NCBI GenBank assembly: GCA_940337035.1
Contig: CALNHX010007721.1
Span: 1 to 64,000, forward strand
Reading direction: 5' to 3'
DNA length: 64,000 nucleotides
From: Agriotes lineatus
Lineage: Eukaryota; Arthropoda; Insecta; Coleoptera; Elateridae
Part shown: one piece after another, positions 39,984 to 54,073 of the stretch
Position numbering within the stretch: position 1 is the first letter of the stretch
How the letters are laid out: each line of letters opens with the position of its first letter
Made by a program: the position numbers and the translations under genes
Notes under the pieces: model-generated
Database searches by the model: none
The model's input: the letters and a program-made list of their open reading frames with translations, nothing else
Told to the model about the DNA's origin: nothing

Positions 39984-42930
39984 GGTGACCTTTGGTGACC
40001 TTTGGTGACCTTTGGTGACCTTTGGGGTGACCTTTGGTGACCTTTGGTGACCTTTGGTGACCTTTGGGGTAAACTTTGGTGACCTTTGGGATGACCTTTG
40101 CTGACCTTTGGTGACCTTTGGTGACCTTTGGTGACCTTTGGGGTGACCTTTGGTGACCTTTGGGGTGACCTTTGGTGACCTTTGGTGACCTTTGGGGTGA
40201 CCTTTGGTGACCTTTGGGGTGACCTTTGGTGACCTTTGGGGTGTCCTTTGGTGACCTTTGGTGACCTTTGGTGACCTTTGGTGACCTTTGGTGACCTTTG
40301 GGGTGACCTTTGGTGACCTTTGGGATGACCTTTGGTGACCTTTGGTGACCTTTGGTGACCTTTGGTGACCTTTGGTGACCTTTGGGGTGACCTTTGGTGA
40401 CCTTTGGTGACCTTTGGTGACCTTTGGGGTGACCTTTGGTGACCTTTGGGGTGACCTTTGGTGACCTTTGGGGTGACCGTTGGTGACCTTTGGTGACCTT
40501 TGGTGACCTTTGGTGACCTTTGGTGACCTTTGGGGTGACCTTTGGTGACCTTTGGTGACCTTTGGTGATCTTTGGGGTGACCTTTGGTGACCTTTGGGGT
40601 GACCTTTGGTGACCTTTGGGGTGACCTTTGGTGACCTTTGGTGACCTTTGGGGTGACCTTTGGTGACCTTTGGGGTGACCTTTGGTGACCTTTGGGGTGT
40701 CCTTTGGTGACCTTTGGTGACCTTTGGTGACCTTTGGTGACCTTTGGTGACCTTTGGGGTGACCTTTGGTGACCTTTGGGATGACCTTTGGTGACCTTTG
40801 GTGACCTTTGGTGACCTTTGGTGACGTTTGGTGACCTTTGGGGTGACCTTTGGTGACCTTTGGTGACCTTTGGTGACCTTTGGGGTGACCTTTGGTGACC
40901 TTTGGGGTGACCTTTGGTGACCTTTGGGGTGACCTTTGGTGACCTTTGGTGACCTTTGGTGACCTTTGGTGACCTTTGGTGACCTTTGGGGTGACCTTTG
41001 GTGACCTTTGGTGACCTTTGGTGACCTTTGGGGTGACCTTTGGTGACCTTTGGGGTGACCTATGGTGACCTTTGGGGTGACCTTTGGTGACCTTTGGTGA
41101 CCTTTGGTGACCTTTGGTGACCTTTGGGGTGACCTTTGGTGACCTTTGGGATGACCTTTGGTGACCTTTGGTGACCTTTGGTGACCTTTGGGGTGACCTT
41201 TGGTGACCTTTGGGGTGACCTTTGGTGACCTTTGGGGTGACCTTTGGTGACCTTTGGTGACCTTTGGTGACCTTTGGTGACCTTTGGTGACCTTTGGGGT
41301 GACCTTTGGTGACCTTTGGGATGACCTTTGGTGACCTTTGGTGACCTTTGGTGACCTTTCGTGACCTTTGGTGACCTTTGGGGTGACCTTTGGTGACCTT
41401 TGGGGTGACCTTTGGTGACCTTTGGTGACCTTTGGGGTGACCTTTGGTGACCTTTGGGGTGACCTTTGGTGACCTTTGGGGTGACCTTTGGGGTGACCTT
41501 TGGTGACCTTTGGGATGACCTTTGGTGACCTTTGGTGACCTTTGGTGACCTTTGGGGTGACCTTTGGTGACCTTTGGGGTGACCTTTGGTGACCTTTGGG
41601 GTGACCTTTGGGGTGACCTTTGGGGTGACCTTTGGTGACCTTTGGGATGACCTTTGGTGACCTTTGGTGACCTTTGGTGACCTTTGGTGACCTTTGGGGT
41701 GACCTTTGGTGACCTTTGGGGTGACCTTTGGTGACCTTTGGTGACCTTTGGTGACCTTTGGTGACCTTTGGGGTGACCTTTAGTGACCTTTGGGGTGACC
41801 TTTGGTGACCTTTGGTGACCTTTGGGGTGACCTTTGGTGACCTTTGGTGACCTTTGGTGACCTTTGGTGACCTTTGGGGTGACCTTTGGTGACCTGTGGT
41901 GACCTTTGGTGACCTTTGCTGACCTTTGGTGACCTTTGGTGACCTTTGGTGACCTTTGGGGTGACCTTTGGTGACCTTTGGGGTGACCTTTGGTGACCTT
42001 TGGTGACCTTTGGGGTGACCTTTGGTGACCTTTGGGGTGACCTTTGGTGACCTTTGGTGACCTTTGGTGACCTTTGGTGACCTTTGGTGACCTTTGGGGT
42101 GACCTTTGATGACCTTTGGGATGACCTTTGGTGACCTTTGGTGACCTTTGGTGACCTTTGGTGACCTTTGGTGACCTTTGGGGTGACCTTTGGTGACCTT
42201 TGGTGACCTTTGGTGACCTTTGGGGTGACCTTTGGTGACCTTTGGGGTGACCTTTGGTGACCTTTGGGGTGACCTTTGGTGACCTTTGGTGACCTTTGGT
42301 GACCTTTGGTGACCTTTGGTGACCTTTGGTGACCTTTGGGGTGACCTTTGGTGACCTTTGGTGACCTTTGGTGGCCTTTGGGGTGACCTTTGGTGACCTT
42401 TGGGGTGACCTTTGGTGACCTTTGGGGTGACCTTTGGTGACCTTTGGTGACCTTTGGTGACCTTTGCTGACCTTTGGTGACCTTTGGGGTGACCTTTGGT
42501 GACCTTTGGGATGACCTTTGGTGACCTTTGGTGACCTTTGGTGACCTTTGGTGACCTTTGGGGTGACCTTTGGGGTGACCTTTGGTGACCTTTGGTGACC
42601 TTTGGGGTGACCTTTGGTGACCTTTGGGGTGACCTTTGGTGACCTTTGGGGTGACCTTTGGTGACCTTTGGTGACCTTTGGTGACCTTTGGTGACCTTTG
42701 GTGACCTTTGGTGACCTTTGGGGTGACCTTTGGTGACCTTTGGGATGACCTTTGGTGACCTTTGGTGACCTTTGGTGACCTTTGGTGACCTTTGGTGACC
42801 TTTGGGGTGACCTTTGGTGACCTTTGGTGACCTTTGGTGACCTTTGGGGTGACCTTTGGTGACCTTTGGTGACCTTTGGTGACCTTTGGGGTGACCTTTG
42901 GTGACTTTTGGGGTGACCTTTGGTGACCTT

Positions 42931-43210
42931 TGGCGTGATCTTTGGTGACCTTTGGGGTGACTTTTGGTGACCTTTGGTAACTTTTGGTGACCTTTGGGGT
43001 GACCTTTGGGGTGACCTGTGTTGACCTTTGGGGTGACCTTTGGTGACCTTTGGTGACGTTTGGGGTGACCTTTGGTGACCTTTGGGGTGACCTTTGGTGA
43101 CCTTTGGTGACCTTTGGGGTGATCTTTGGTGACCTTTGGGGTGACTTTTGGTGACCTTTGTAAACTTTTGGTGACCTTTGGGGTGACCTTTGGGGTGACC
43201 TGTGTTGACC
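42931..43210. repeat. Diverged cassette 11, TGTAAAC type
   Basis: It begins with a unique GGCGTGATC (a CpG variant of GGGGTGATC) and has CTGTGTTGACC after both halves. A GACGTTT unit follows at about 43,240 and again near 43,295. Confidence 0.72.
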
Positions 43211-44632
43211 TTTGGGGTGACCTTTGGTGACCTTTGGTGACGTTTGGGGTGACCTTTGGTGACCTTTGGGGTGACCTTTGGTGACCTTTGGTGACGTTTG
43301 GGGTGACCTTTGGTGACCTTTGGGGTGACCTTTGGTGACCTTTGGTGACCTTTGGGATGACCTTTGGTGACCTTTGGTGACCTTTGGTGACCTTTGGTGA
43401 CCTTTGGTGACCTTTGGGATGACCTTTGGTGACCTTTGGGGTGACCTTTGGTGACCTTTGGTGACCTTTGGGGTGACCTTTGGTGACCTTTGGGGTGACC
43501 TTTGGTGACCTTTGGGGTGACCTTTGGTGACCTTTGGTGACCTTTGGGGTGACCTTTGGTGACCTTTGGTGACCTTTGGTGACCTTTGGTGACCTTTGGG
43601 GTGACCTTTGGTGACCTGTGGTGACCTTTGGTGACCTTTGCTGACCTTTGGTGACCTTTGGTGACCTTTGGTGACCTTTGGGGTGACCTTTGGTGACCTT
43701 TGGGGTGACCTTTGGTGACCTTTGGTGACCTTTGGGGTGACCTTTGGTGACCTTTGGGGTGACCTTTGGTGACCTTTGGGGTGACCTTTGGTGACGTTTG
43801 GTGACCTTTGGTGACCTTTGGTGACCTTTGGTGACCTTTGGGGTGACCTTTGGTGACCTTTGGGATGACCTTTGGTGACCTTTGGTGACCTTTGGTGACC
43901 TTTTGTGACCTTTGGTGACCTTTGGGGTGACCTTTGGTGACCTTTGGTGACCTTTGGTGACCTTTGGGGTAACCTTTGGTGACCTTTGGGGTGACCTTTG
44001 GTGACCTTGGGGTGACCTTTGGTGACCTTTGGTGACCTTTGGTGACCTTTGGTGACCTTTGGTGACCTTTGGGGTGACCTTTGGTGATCTTTGGGATGAC
44101 CTTTGGTGACCTTTGGTGACCTTTGGTGACCTTTGGTGACCTTTGGTGACCTTTGGTGACCTTTGGGGTGACCTTTGGTGACCTTTGGGGTGACCTTTGG
44201 TGACCTTTGGTGACCTTTGGGGTGACCTTTGGTGACCTTTGGGGTGACCTTTGGTGACCTTTGGGGTGACCTTTGGTGACCTTTGGTGACCTTTGGGGTG
44301 ACCTTTGGTGACCTTTGGTGACCTTTGGGGTGACCTTTGGGATGACCTTTGGTGACCTTTGGTGACCTTTGGTGACCTTTGGGGTGACCTTTGGTGACCT
44401 TTGGGATGACCTTTGGTGACCTTTGGTGACCTTTGGTGACCTTTGGTGACCTTTGGTGACCTTTGGGGTGACCTTTGGTGACCTTTGGATTGACCTTTGG
44501 TGACCTTTGGGGTGACCTTTGGTGACCTTTGGTGACCTTTGGGGTGAACTTTGGTGACCTTTGGGATGACCTTTGGTGACCTTTGGTGACCTTTGGTGAC
44601 CTTTGGTGACCTTTGGTGACCTTTGGTGACCT

Positions 44633-45440
44633 TTAGGTGACCTTTGGTGACCTTTGGTGACCTTTGGTGACCTTTGGGGTGACCTTTGGTGACCTTTGGT
44701 GACCTTTGGTGACCTTTGGGGTGACCTTTGGTGACCTTTGGTGACCTTTGGGGTGACCTTTGCTGACCTTTGGTAACCTTTGGTGACCTTTGGGGTGACC
44801 TTTGGTGACCTTTGGGGTGACCTTTGGTGACCTTTGGGGTGACCTTTGGTGACCTTTGGTGACCTTCGGTGACCTTTGGTGACCTTTGGTGACCTTTGGT
44901 GACCTTTGGGGTGACCTTTGGTGACCTTTGGGGTGACCTTTGGTGACCTTTGGTGACCTTTGGGGTGACCTTTAGTGACCTTTGGGGTGACCTTTGGTGA
45001 CCATTGGTGACCTTTGGTGACCTTTGGGGTGACCTTTGGTGACCTTTGGGGTGACCTTTGGTGACCTTTGGTGACCATTGGTGACCTTTGGGGTGACCTT
45101 TGGTGACCTTTGGGGTGACCTTTGGTGACCTTTGGTGACCTTTGGTGACCTTTGGTGACCTTTGGTGACCTTTGGGGTGACCTTTAGTGACATTTGGGGT
45201 GACCTTTGGTGACCTTTGGTGACCTTTGGGGTGACCTTTGGTGACCTTTGGTGACCTTTGGTGACCTTTGGTGACCTTTGGGGTGACCTTTGGTGACCTT
45301 TGGGGTGACCTTTGGTGACCTTTGGGGTGACCTTTGGTGACCTTTGGTGACCTTTGGGGTGAACTTTGGTGACCTTTGGGATGACCTTTGGTGACCTTTG
45401 GTGACCTTTGGTGACCTTTGGTGACCTTTGGTGACCTTTA
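44633..45440. repeat. 805-bp relative of the 773-bp sub-block
   Basis: TTTAGG markers are at 44,635 and 45,440, with TTTGCTGACC, GGTAACC, TTCGG, two CCATTGG (45,006 and 45,077) and GACATTTGG between. The extra 32 bp equals 10+10+12. Confidence 0.68.
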
Positions 45441-46690
45441 GGTGACCTTTGGTGACCTTTGGTGACCTTTGGTGACCTTTGGGGTGACCTTTGGTGACCT
45501 TTGGTGACCTTTGGTGACCTTTGGTGACATTTGGGGTGACCTTTGGTGACCTTTGGGGTGACCTTTGGTGACCTTTGGTGACCTTTGGGGTGACCTTTGG
45601 TGACCTTTGGGGTGACCTTTGGTGACCTTTGGGGTGACCTTTGGTGACCTTTGGTGACCTTTGGTGACCTTTGGGGTGACCTTTGGTGACCTTTGGGATG
45701 ACCTTTGGTGACCTTTGGTGACCTTTGGTGACCTTTGGTGACCTTTGTTGACCTTTGGGGTGACCTTTGGTGACCTTTGGGGTGACCTTTGGTGACCTTT
45801 GGTGACCTTTGGGGTGACCTTTGGTGACCTTTGGGGTGACCTTTGGTGACCTTTGGGGTGACCTTTGGTGACCTTTGGTGACCTTTGGTGACCTTTGGGG
45901 TGACCTTTGGTGACCTTTGGTGACCTTTGGTGACCTTTGGTGACCTTTAGGTGACCTTTGGTGACCTTTGGTGACCTTTGGTGACCTTTGGGGTGACCTT
46001 TGGTGACCTTTGGTGACCTTTGGTGACCTTTGGGGTGACCTTTGGTGACCTTTGGTGACCTTTGGTGACCTTTGGTGACCTTTGGTGACCTTTGGGGTGA
46101 CCTTTGGTGACCTTTGGTGTGACCTTTGGTGACCTTTGGTGACCTTTGGGGTGACCTTTGGTGACCTTTAGGGTGACCTTTGGTGACCTTTGGGGTGAAC
46201 TTTGGTGACCTTTGGTGACCTTTGGTGACCTTTGGTGACCTTTGGGGTGACCTTTGGTGACCTTTGGGATGACCTTTGGTGACCTTTGGTGACCTTTGGT
46301 GACCTTTGGTGACCTTTGTTGACCTTTGGGGTGACCTTTGGTGACCTTTCGGGTGACCTTTGGTGACCTTTGGTGACCTTTGGGGTGACCTTTGGTGACC
46401 TTTGGGGTGACCTTTGGTGACCTTTGGGGTGACCTTTGGTGACCTTTGGTGACCTTTGGTGACCTTTGGTGACCTTTGGTGACCTTTGGGGTGACCTTTG
46501 GTGACCTTTGGGATGACCTTTGGTGACCTTTGGTGACCATTGGTGACCTTTGGTGACCTTTGGTGACCTTTGGGGTGACCTTTGGTGACCTTTGGTGACC
46601 TTTGGTGACCTTTGGGGTGACCTTTGGTGACCTTTGGTGACCTTTGGTGACCTTTGGGGTGACCTTTGGTGACTTTTGGGGTGACCTTTG

Positions 46691-46875
46691 GTGACCTTTG
46701 GGGTGATCTTTGGTAACCTTTGGGGTGACTTTTGGTGACCTTTGGTAACTTTTGGTGACCTTTGGGGTGACCTTTGGGGTGACCTTTGGTGACCTTTGGG
46801 GTGATCTTTGGTGACCTTTGGGGTGACTTTTGGTGACCTTTGGTAACTTTTGGTGACCTTTGGGGTGACCTGTGG
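46691..46875. repeat. Diverged cassette 12, TAAC-TAAC type
   Basis: This is a double cassette with GGTAACC between TGATCTTT and GACTTTTGG in the first half. Before CTGTGG it has one 12-bp unit where other copies have two. Confidence 0.72.
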
Positions 46876-47760
46876 TGACCTTTGGGGTGACCTTTGGTGA
46901 CCTTCGGTGACCTTTGGTGACCTTTGGTGACCTTTGGTGACCTTTGGGGTGACCTTTGGTGACCTTTGGGGTGACCTTTGGTGACCTTTGGTGACCTTTG
47001 GGGTGACCTTTAGTGACCTTTGGGGTGACCTTTGGTGACCTTTGGTGACCTTTGGTGACCTTTGGGGTGACCTTTGGTGACCTTTGGGGTGACCTTTGGT
47101 GACCTTTGGTGACCATTGGTGACCTTTGGGGTGACCTTTGGTGACCTTTGGGGTGACCTTTGGTGACCTTTGGTGACCTTTGGTGACCTTTGGTGACCTT
47201 TGGGGTGACCTTTAGTGACCTTTGGGGTGACCTTTGGTGACCTTTGGTGACCTTTGGGGTGACCTTTGGTGACCTTTGGTGACCTTTGGTGACCTTTGGT
47301 GACCTTTGGGGTGACCTTTGGTGACCTGTGGTGACCTTTGGTGACCTTTGCTGACCTTTGGTGACCTTTGGTGACCTTTGGTGACCTTTGGGGTGACCTT
47401 TGGTGACCTTTGGGGTGACCTTTGGTGACCTTTGGTGACCTTTGGGGTGACCTTTGGTGACCTTTGGGGTGACCTTTGGTGACCTTTGGTGACCTTTGGG
47501 GTGACCTTTGGTGACCTTTGGGGTGACCTTTGGTGACCTTTGGGGTGACCTTTGGTGACCTTTGGTGACCTTTGGGGTGAACTTTGGTGACCTTTGGGAT
47601 GACCTTTGGTGACCTTTGGTGACCTTTGGTGACCTTTGGGGTGACCTTTGGTGACCTTTGGTGACCTTTGGGGTGAACTTTGGTGACCTTTGGGATGACC
47701 TTTGGTGACCTTTGGTGACCTTTGGTGACCTTTGGTGACCTTTGGTGACCTTTGGTGACC

Positions 47761-50700
47761 TTTAGGTGACCTTTGGTGACCTTTGGTGACCTTTGGTGAC
47801 CTTTGGGGTGACCTTTGGTGACCTTTGGTGACCTTTGGTGACCTTTGGTGACCTTTGGGGTGACCTTTGGTGACCTTTGGTGACCTTTGGTGGCCTTTGG
47901 GGTAACCTTTGGTGACCTTTGGGGTGACCTTTGGTGACCTTTGGGGTGACCTTTGGTGACCTTTGGTGACCTTTGGTGACCTTTGCTGACCTTTGGTGAC
48001 CTTTGGGGTGACCTTTGGTGACCTTTGGGATGACCTTTGGTGACCTTTGGTGACCTTTGGTGACCTTTGGTGACCTTTGGGGTGACCTTTGGTGACCTTT
48101 GGGGTGACCTTTGGTGACCTTTGGTGACCTTTGGGGTGACCTTTGGTGACCTTTGGGGTGACCTTTGGTGACCTTTGGGGTGACCTTTGGTGACCTTTGG
48201 TGACCTTTGGTGACCTTTGGTGACCTTTGGTGACCTTTGGGGTGACCTTTGGTGACCTTTGGGATGACCTTTGGTGACCTTTGGTGACCTTTGGTGACCT
48301 TTGGTGACCTTTGGTGACCTTTGGGGTGACCTTTGGTGACCTTTGGTGACCTTTGGTGACCTTTGGGGTGACCTTTGGTGACCTTTGGTGACCTTTGGTG
48401 ACCTTTGGGGTGACCTTTGGTGACGTTTGGGGTGACCTTTGGTGACCTTTGGGGTGATCTTTGGTGACCTTTGGGGTGACTTTTGGTGACCTTTGGTAAC
48501 TTTTGGTGACCTTTGGGGTGACCTTTGGGGTGACCTGTGTTGACCTTTGGGGTGACCTTTGGTGACCTTTGGTGACGTTTGGGGTGACCTTTGGTGACCT
48601 TTGGGGTGACCTTTGGTGACCTTTGGTGACCTTTGGGGTGATCTTTGGTGACCTTTGGGGTGACTTTTGGTGACCTTTGTAAACTTTTGGTGACCTTTGG
48701 GGTGACCTTTGGGGTTACCTGTGGTGACCTTTGGGGTGACCTTTGGTGACCTTTGGTGACCTTTGGTGACCTTTGGTGACCTTTGGGGTGACCTTTAGTG
48801 ACCTTTGGGGTGTCCTTTGGTGACCTTTGGTGACCTTTGGGGTGACCTTTGGTGACCTTTGGTGACCTTTGGTGACCTTTGGTGACCTTTGGGGTGACCT
48901 TTGGTGACCTGTGGTGACCTTTGGTGACCTTTGCTGACCTTTGGTGACCTTTGGTGACCTTTGGTGACCTTTGGGGTGACCTTTGGTGACCTTTGGGGTG
49001 ACCTTTGGTGACCTTTGGTGACCTTTGGGGTGACCTTTGGTGACCTTTGGGGTGACCTTTGGTGACCTTTGGGGTGACCTTTGGTGACCTTTGGTGACCT
49101 TTGGTGACCTTTGGTGACCTTTGGGGTGACCTTTGGTGACCTTTGGGATGACCTTTAGTGACCGTTGGTGACCTTTGGTGACCTTTGGTGACCTTTGGTG
49201 ACCTTTGGGGTGACCTTTGGTGACCTTTGGTGACCTTTGGTGACCTTTGGTGACTTTTGGTGACCTTTGGTGACCTTTGGTGACCTTTGGGGTGACCTTT
49301 GGTGACCTTTGGGATGACCTTTGGTGACCTTTGGTGACCTTTGGTGACCTTTGGTGACCTTTGGTGACCTTTGGGGTGACCTTTGGTGACCTTTGGGATG
49401 ACCTTTGGTGACCTTTGGTGACCTTTGGGGTGACCTTTGGTGACCTTTGGGGTGACCTTTGGGGTGACCTTTGGTGACCTTTGGGGTGACCTTTGGTGAC
49501 CTTTGGTGACCTTTGGGGTGACCTTTGGTGACCTTTGGGGTGACCTTTGGTGACCTTTGGGGTGACCTTTGGTGACCTTTGGTGACCATTGGTGACCTTT
49601 GGTGACCTTTGGTGACCTTTGGTGACCTTTGGGGTGACCTTTGGTGACCTTTGGGGTGACCTTTGGTGACCTTTGGTGACCTTTGGTGACCTTTGGTGAC
49701 CTTTGGGGTGACCTTTAGTGACCCTTGGGGTGACCTTTGGTGACCTTTGGTGACCTTTTGGGATGACCTTTGGTGACCTTTGGGGTGACCTTTGGTGACC
49801 TTTGGTGACCTTTGGTGACCTTTGGTGACCATTGGTGACCTTTGGGGTGACCTTTGGTGACCTTTGGGGTGACCTTTGGTGACCTTTGGTGACCTTTGGT
49901 GACCTTTGGTGACCTTTGGGGTGACCTTTAGTGACCTTTGGGGTGATCTTCGGTGACCTTTGGTGACCTTTGGGGTGACCTTTGGTGACCTTTGGTGACC
50001 TTTGGTGACCTTTGGGGTGACCTTTGGTGACCTGTGGTGACCTTTGCTGACCTTTGGTGACCTTTGGTGACCTTTGGTGACCTTTGGTGACCTTTGGGGT
50101 GACCTTTGGTGACCTTTGGGGTGACCTTTGGTGACCTTTGGTGACCTTTGGGGTGACTTTTGGTGACCTTTGGGGTGACCTTTGGTGACCTTTGGGGTGA
50201 CCTTTGGTGACCTTTGGTGACCTTTGGTGACCTTTGGTGACCTTTGGTGACCTTTGGGGTGACCTTTGGTGACCTTTGGGATGACCTTTGGTGACCTTTG
50301 GTGACCTTTGGTGACCTTTGGTGACCTTTGGTGACCTTTGGGGTGACCTTTGGTGACCTTTGGTGACCTTTGGTGACCTTTGGGGTGACCTTTGGTGACC
50401 TTTGGGGTGACCTTTGGTGACCTTTGGGGTGACCTTTGGTGACCTTTGGTGACCTTTGGTGACCTTTGGTGACCTTTGGTGACCTTTGGGGTGACCTTTG
50501 GTGACCTTTGGGATGACCTTTGGTGACCTTTGGTGACCTTTGGTGACCTTTGGTGACCTTTGGTGACCTTTGGGGTGACCTTTGGTAACCTTTGGTGACC
50601 TTTGGTGACCTTTGGGGTGACCTTTGGTGACCTTTGGGGTGACGTTTGGTGACCTTTGGGGTGACCTTTGGTGACCTTTGGTGACCTTTGGTGACCTTTG

Positions 50701-53700
50701 GTGACCTTTGGTGACCTTTGGTGACCTTTGGGGTGACCTTTGGTGACCTTTGGGATGACCTTTGGTGACCTTTGGTGACCTTTGGTGACCTTTGGTGACC
50801 TTTGGTGACCTTTGGGGTGACCTTTGGTGACCTTTGGGGTGACCTTTGGTGACCTTTGGTGACCTTTGGGGTGACCTTTGGTGACCTTTGGGGTGACCTT
50901 TGGGGTGACCTTTGGTGACCTTTGGTGACCTTTGGTGACCTTTGGTGACCTTTGGTGACCTTTGGGGTGACCTTTGGTGACCTTTGGGATGACCTTTGGT
51001 GACCTTTGGTGACCTTTGGTGACCTTTGGTGACCTTTGGTGACCTTTGGGGTGACATTTGGTGACCTTTGGTGACCTTTGGTGACCTTTGGGGTGACCTT
51101 TGGTGACCTTTGGGGTGACCTTTGGTGACCTTTGGGGTGACCTTTGGTGACCTTTGGTGACCTTTGGTGACCTTTGGTGACCTTTGGTGACCTTTGGGGT
51201 GACCTTTGGTGACCTTTGGGATGACCTTTGGTGACCTTTGGTGACCTTTGGTGACCTTTGGTGACCTTTGGTGACCTTTGGGGTGACCTTTGGTGACCTT
51301 TGGGGTGACCTTTGGTGACCTTTGGTGACCTTTGGGGTGACCTTTGGTGACCTTTGGGGTGACCTTTGGTGACCTTTGGGGTGACCTTTGGTGACCTTTG
51401 GTGACCATTGGTGACCTTTGGGGTGACCTTTGGGGTGACCTTTGGTGACCTTTGGTGACCTTTGGTGACCTTTGGTGACCTTTGGGGTGACCTTTAGTGA
51501 CCTTTGGGGTGACCTTTGGTGACCTTTGGTGACCTTTGGGGTGACCTTTGGTGACCTTTGGTGAACTTTGGTGACCTTTGGTGACCTTTGGGGTGACCTT
51601 TGGTGACCTGTGGTGACCTTTGGTGACCTTTGCTGACCTTTGGTGACCTTTGGTGACCTTTGGTGACCTTTGGGGTGACCTTTGGTACCTTTGGGGTGAC
51701 CTTTGGTGACCTTTGGTGACCTTTGGGGTGACCTTTGGTGACCTTTGGGGTGACCTTTGGTGACCTTTGGGGTGACCTTTGGTGACCTTTGGTGACCTTT
51801 GGTGACCTTTGGTGACCTTTGGTGACCTTTGGGGTAACCTTTGGTGACCTTTGGGATGACCTTTGGTGACCTTTGGTGACCTTTGGTGACCTTTTGTGAC
51901 CTTTGGTGACCTTTGGGGTGACCTTTGGTGACCTTTGGTGACCTATGGTGACCTTTGGGGTAACCTTTGGTGACCTTTGGGGTGACCTTTGGTGACCTTT
52001 GGGGTGACCTTTGGTGACCTTTGGTGACCTTTGGTGACCTTTGGTGACCTTTGGTGACCTTTGGGGTGACCTTTGGTGATCTTTGGGATGACCTTTGGTG
52101 ACCTTTGGTGACCTTTGGTGACCTTTGGTGACCTTTGGTGACCTTTGGGGTGACCTTTGGTGACCTTTGGGGTGACCTTTGGTGACCTTTGGTGACCTTT
52201 GGGGTGACCTTTGGTGACCTTTGGGGTGACCTTTGGTGACCTTTGGGGTGACCTTTGGTGACCTTTGGTGACCTTTGGGGTGACCTTTGGTGACCTTTGG
52301 TGACCTTTGGGGTGACCTTTGGGATGACCTTTGGTGACCTTTGGTGACCTTTGGTGACCTTTGGGGTGACCTTTGGTGACCCTTGGGATGACCTTTGGTG
52401 ACCTTTGGTGACCTTTGGTGACCTTTGGTGACCTTTGGTGACCTTTGGGGTGACCTTTGGTGACCTTTGGGGTGACCTTTGGTGACCTTTGGGGTGACCT
52501 TTGGTGACCTTTGGTGACCTTTGGGGTGAACTTTGGTGACCTTTGGGATGACCTTTGGTGACCTTTGGTGACCTTTGGTGACCTTTGGTGACCTTTGGTG
52601 ACCTTTGGTGACCTTTAGGTGACCTTTGGTGACCTTTGGTGACATTTGGTGACCTTTGGGGTGACCTTTGGTGACCTTTGGTGACCTTTGGTGACCTTTG
52701 GGGTGACCTTTGGTGACCTTTGGTGACCTTTGGGGTGACCTTTGCTGACCTTTGGTAACCTTTGGTGACCTTTGGGGTGACCTTTGGTGACCTTTGGGGT
52801 GACCTTTGGTGACCTTTGGTGACCTTCGGTGACCTTTGGTGACCTTTGGTGACCTTTGGTGACCTTTGGGGTGACCTTTGGTGACCTTTGGTGACCTTTG
52901 GGGTGACCTTTGCTGACCTTTGGTAACCTTTGGTGACCTTTGGGGTGACCTTTGGTGACCTTTGGGGTGACCTTTGGTGACCTTTGGGGTGACCTTTGGT
53001 GACCTTTGGTGACCTTCGGTGACCTTTGGTGACCTTTGGTGACCTTTGGTGACCTTTGGGGTAACCTTTGGTGACCTTTGGGGTGACCTTTGGTGACCTT
53101 TGGTGACCTTTGGGGTGACCTTTGGTGACCTTTGGTGACCTTTGGGGTGACCTTTGGTGACCTTTGGGGTGACCTTTGGTGACCTTTGGTGACCATTGGT
53201 GACCTTTGGGGTGACCTTTGGTGACCTTTGGGGTAACCTTTGGTGACATTTGGTGACCTTTGGTGACCTTTGGTGACCTTTGGTGACCTTTGGGGTGACC
53301 TTTAGTGACATTTGGGGTGACCTTTGGTGACCTTTGGTGACCTTTGGGGTGACCTTTGGTGACCTTTGGTGACCTTTGGTGACCTTTGGTGACCTTTGGG
53401 GTGACCCTTGGTGACCTTTGGGGTGACCTTTGGTGACCTTTGGGGTGACCTTTGGTGACCTTTGGTGACCTTTGGGGTGACTTTTGGTGACCTTTGGGGT
53501 GACCTTTGGTGACCTTTGGGGTGACCTTTGGTGACCTTTGGTGACCTTTGGGGTGAACTTTGGTGACCTTTGGGATGACCTATGGTGACCTTTGGTGACC
53601 TTTGGTGACCTTTGGGGTGACCTTTGGTGACCTTTGGTGACCTTTGGGGTGAACTTTGGTGACCTTTGGGATGACCTTTGGTGACCTTTGGTGACCTTTG

Positions 53701-54073
53701 GTGACCTTTGGTGACCTTTGGTGACCTTTGGTGACCTTTAGGTGACCTTTGGTGACCTTTGGTGACCTTTGGTGACCTTTGGGGTGACCTTTGGTGACCT
53801 TTGGTGACCTTTGGTGACCTTTGGGGTGACCTTTGGTGACCTTTGGTGACCTTTGGGGTGACCTTTGGTGACCTTTGGTGACCTTTGGGGTGAACTTTGG
53901 TGACCTTTGGGATGACCTATGGTGACCTTTGGTGACCTTTGGTGACCTTTGGGGTGACCTTTGGTGACCTTTGGTGACCTTTGGGGTGAACTTTGGTGAC
54001 CTTTGGGATGACCTTTGGTGACCTTTGGTGACCTTTGGTGACCTTTGGTGACCTTTGGTGACCTTTGGTGACC
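47761..54073. repeat. 6.3-kb higher-order repeat copy B1
   Basis: The start is set at the TTTAGG marker (A at 47,764). Its offset to B2 is 6,313 at 47,580 and 47,764, 6,261 from 48,425 to 49,164, 6,251 from 49,588 to 50,156, and 6,273 from 50,587 to the end. Each step is a sum of 10- and 12-bp units. Markers shared with B2 include GACGTTT at 48,425, TGTAAAC at 48,681, ACCGTTGG at 49,164 and ACCCTTGGGG at 49,721. Differences include TTA at about 48,716 and TGATCTTCGG near 49,945, both plain in B2. The homology extends left of the chosen start, so the phase of this boundary is arbitrary. Confidence 0.85.
48451..48726. repeat. Diverged cassette 13 (B1), TGTAAAC type
   Basis: It shares GACGTTT at 48,425 upstream with its B2 partner. 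GGGGTTACC near 48,716 is a private change that places a TAA on the minus strand. Confidence 0.75.

Larger units (their letters stand above)
32478..47760. repeat. Mosaic of satellite sub-blocks
   Basis: The same markers occur as in the A and B units but in a less regular order. The block-start marker is at 32,478 and 38,054, TTTAGTGACC at 32,567 and 36,397, TTTAGG at 39,200, 39,983, 44,635, 45,440 and near 45,949, and diverged cassettes at 35.1, 42.9 and 46.7 kb. I could not fit one long period by eye. It may contain further higher-order copies broken by deletions, which a self-comparison would show. Confidence 0.6.

Noticed and set aside
28963..45078. Minus-strand open frame of 5,371 codons (and about 25 similar ones) as genes
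   Set aside because: The frames exist because the repeat has no minus-strand stop. Starts and stops are random point variants (CAT and TTA on the plus strand), 1-bp indels change frame without effect, and the product is a decapeptide repeat with no domain, signal or codon bias.
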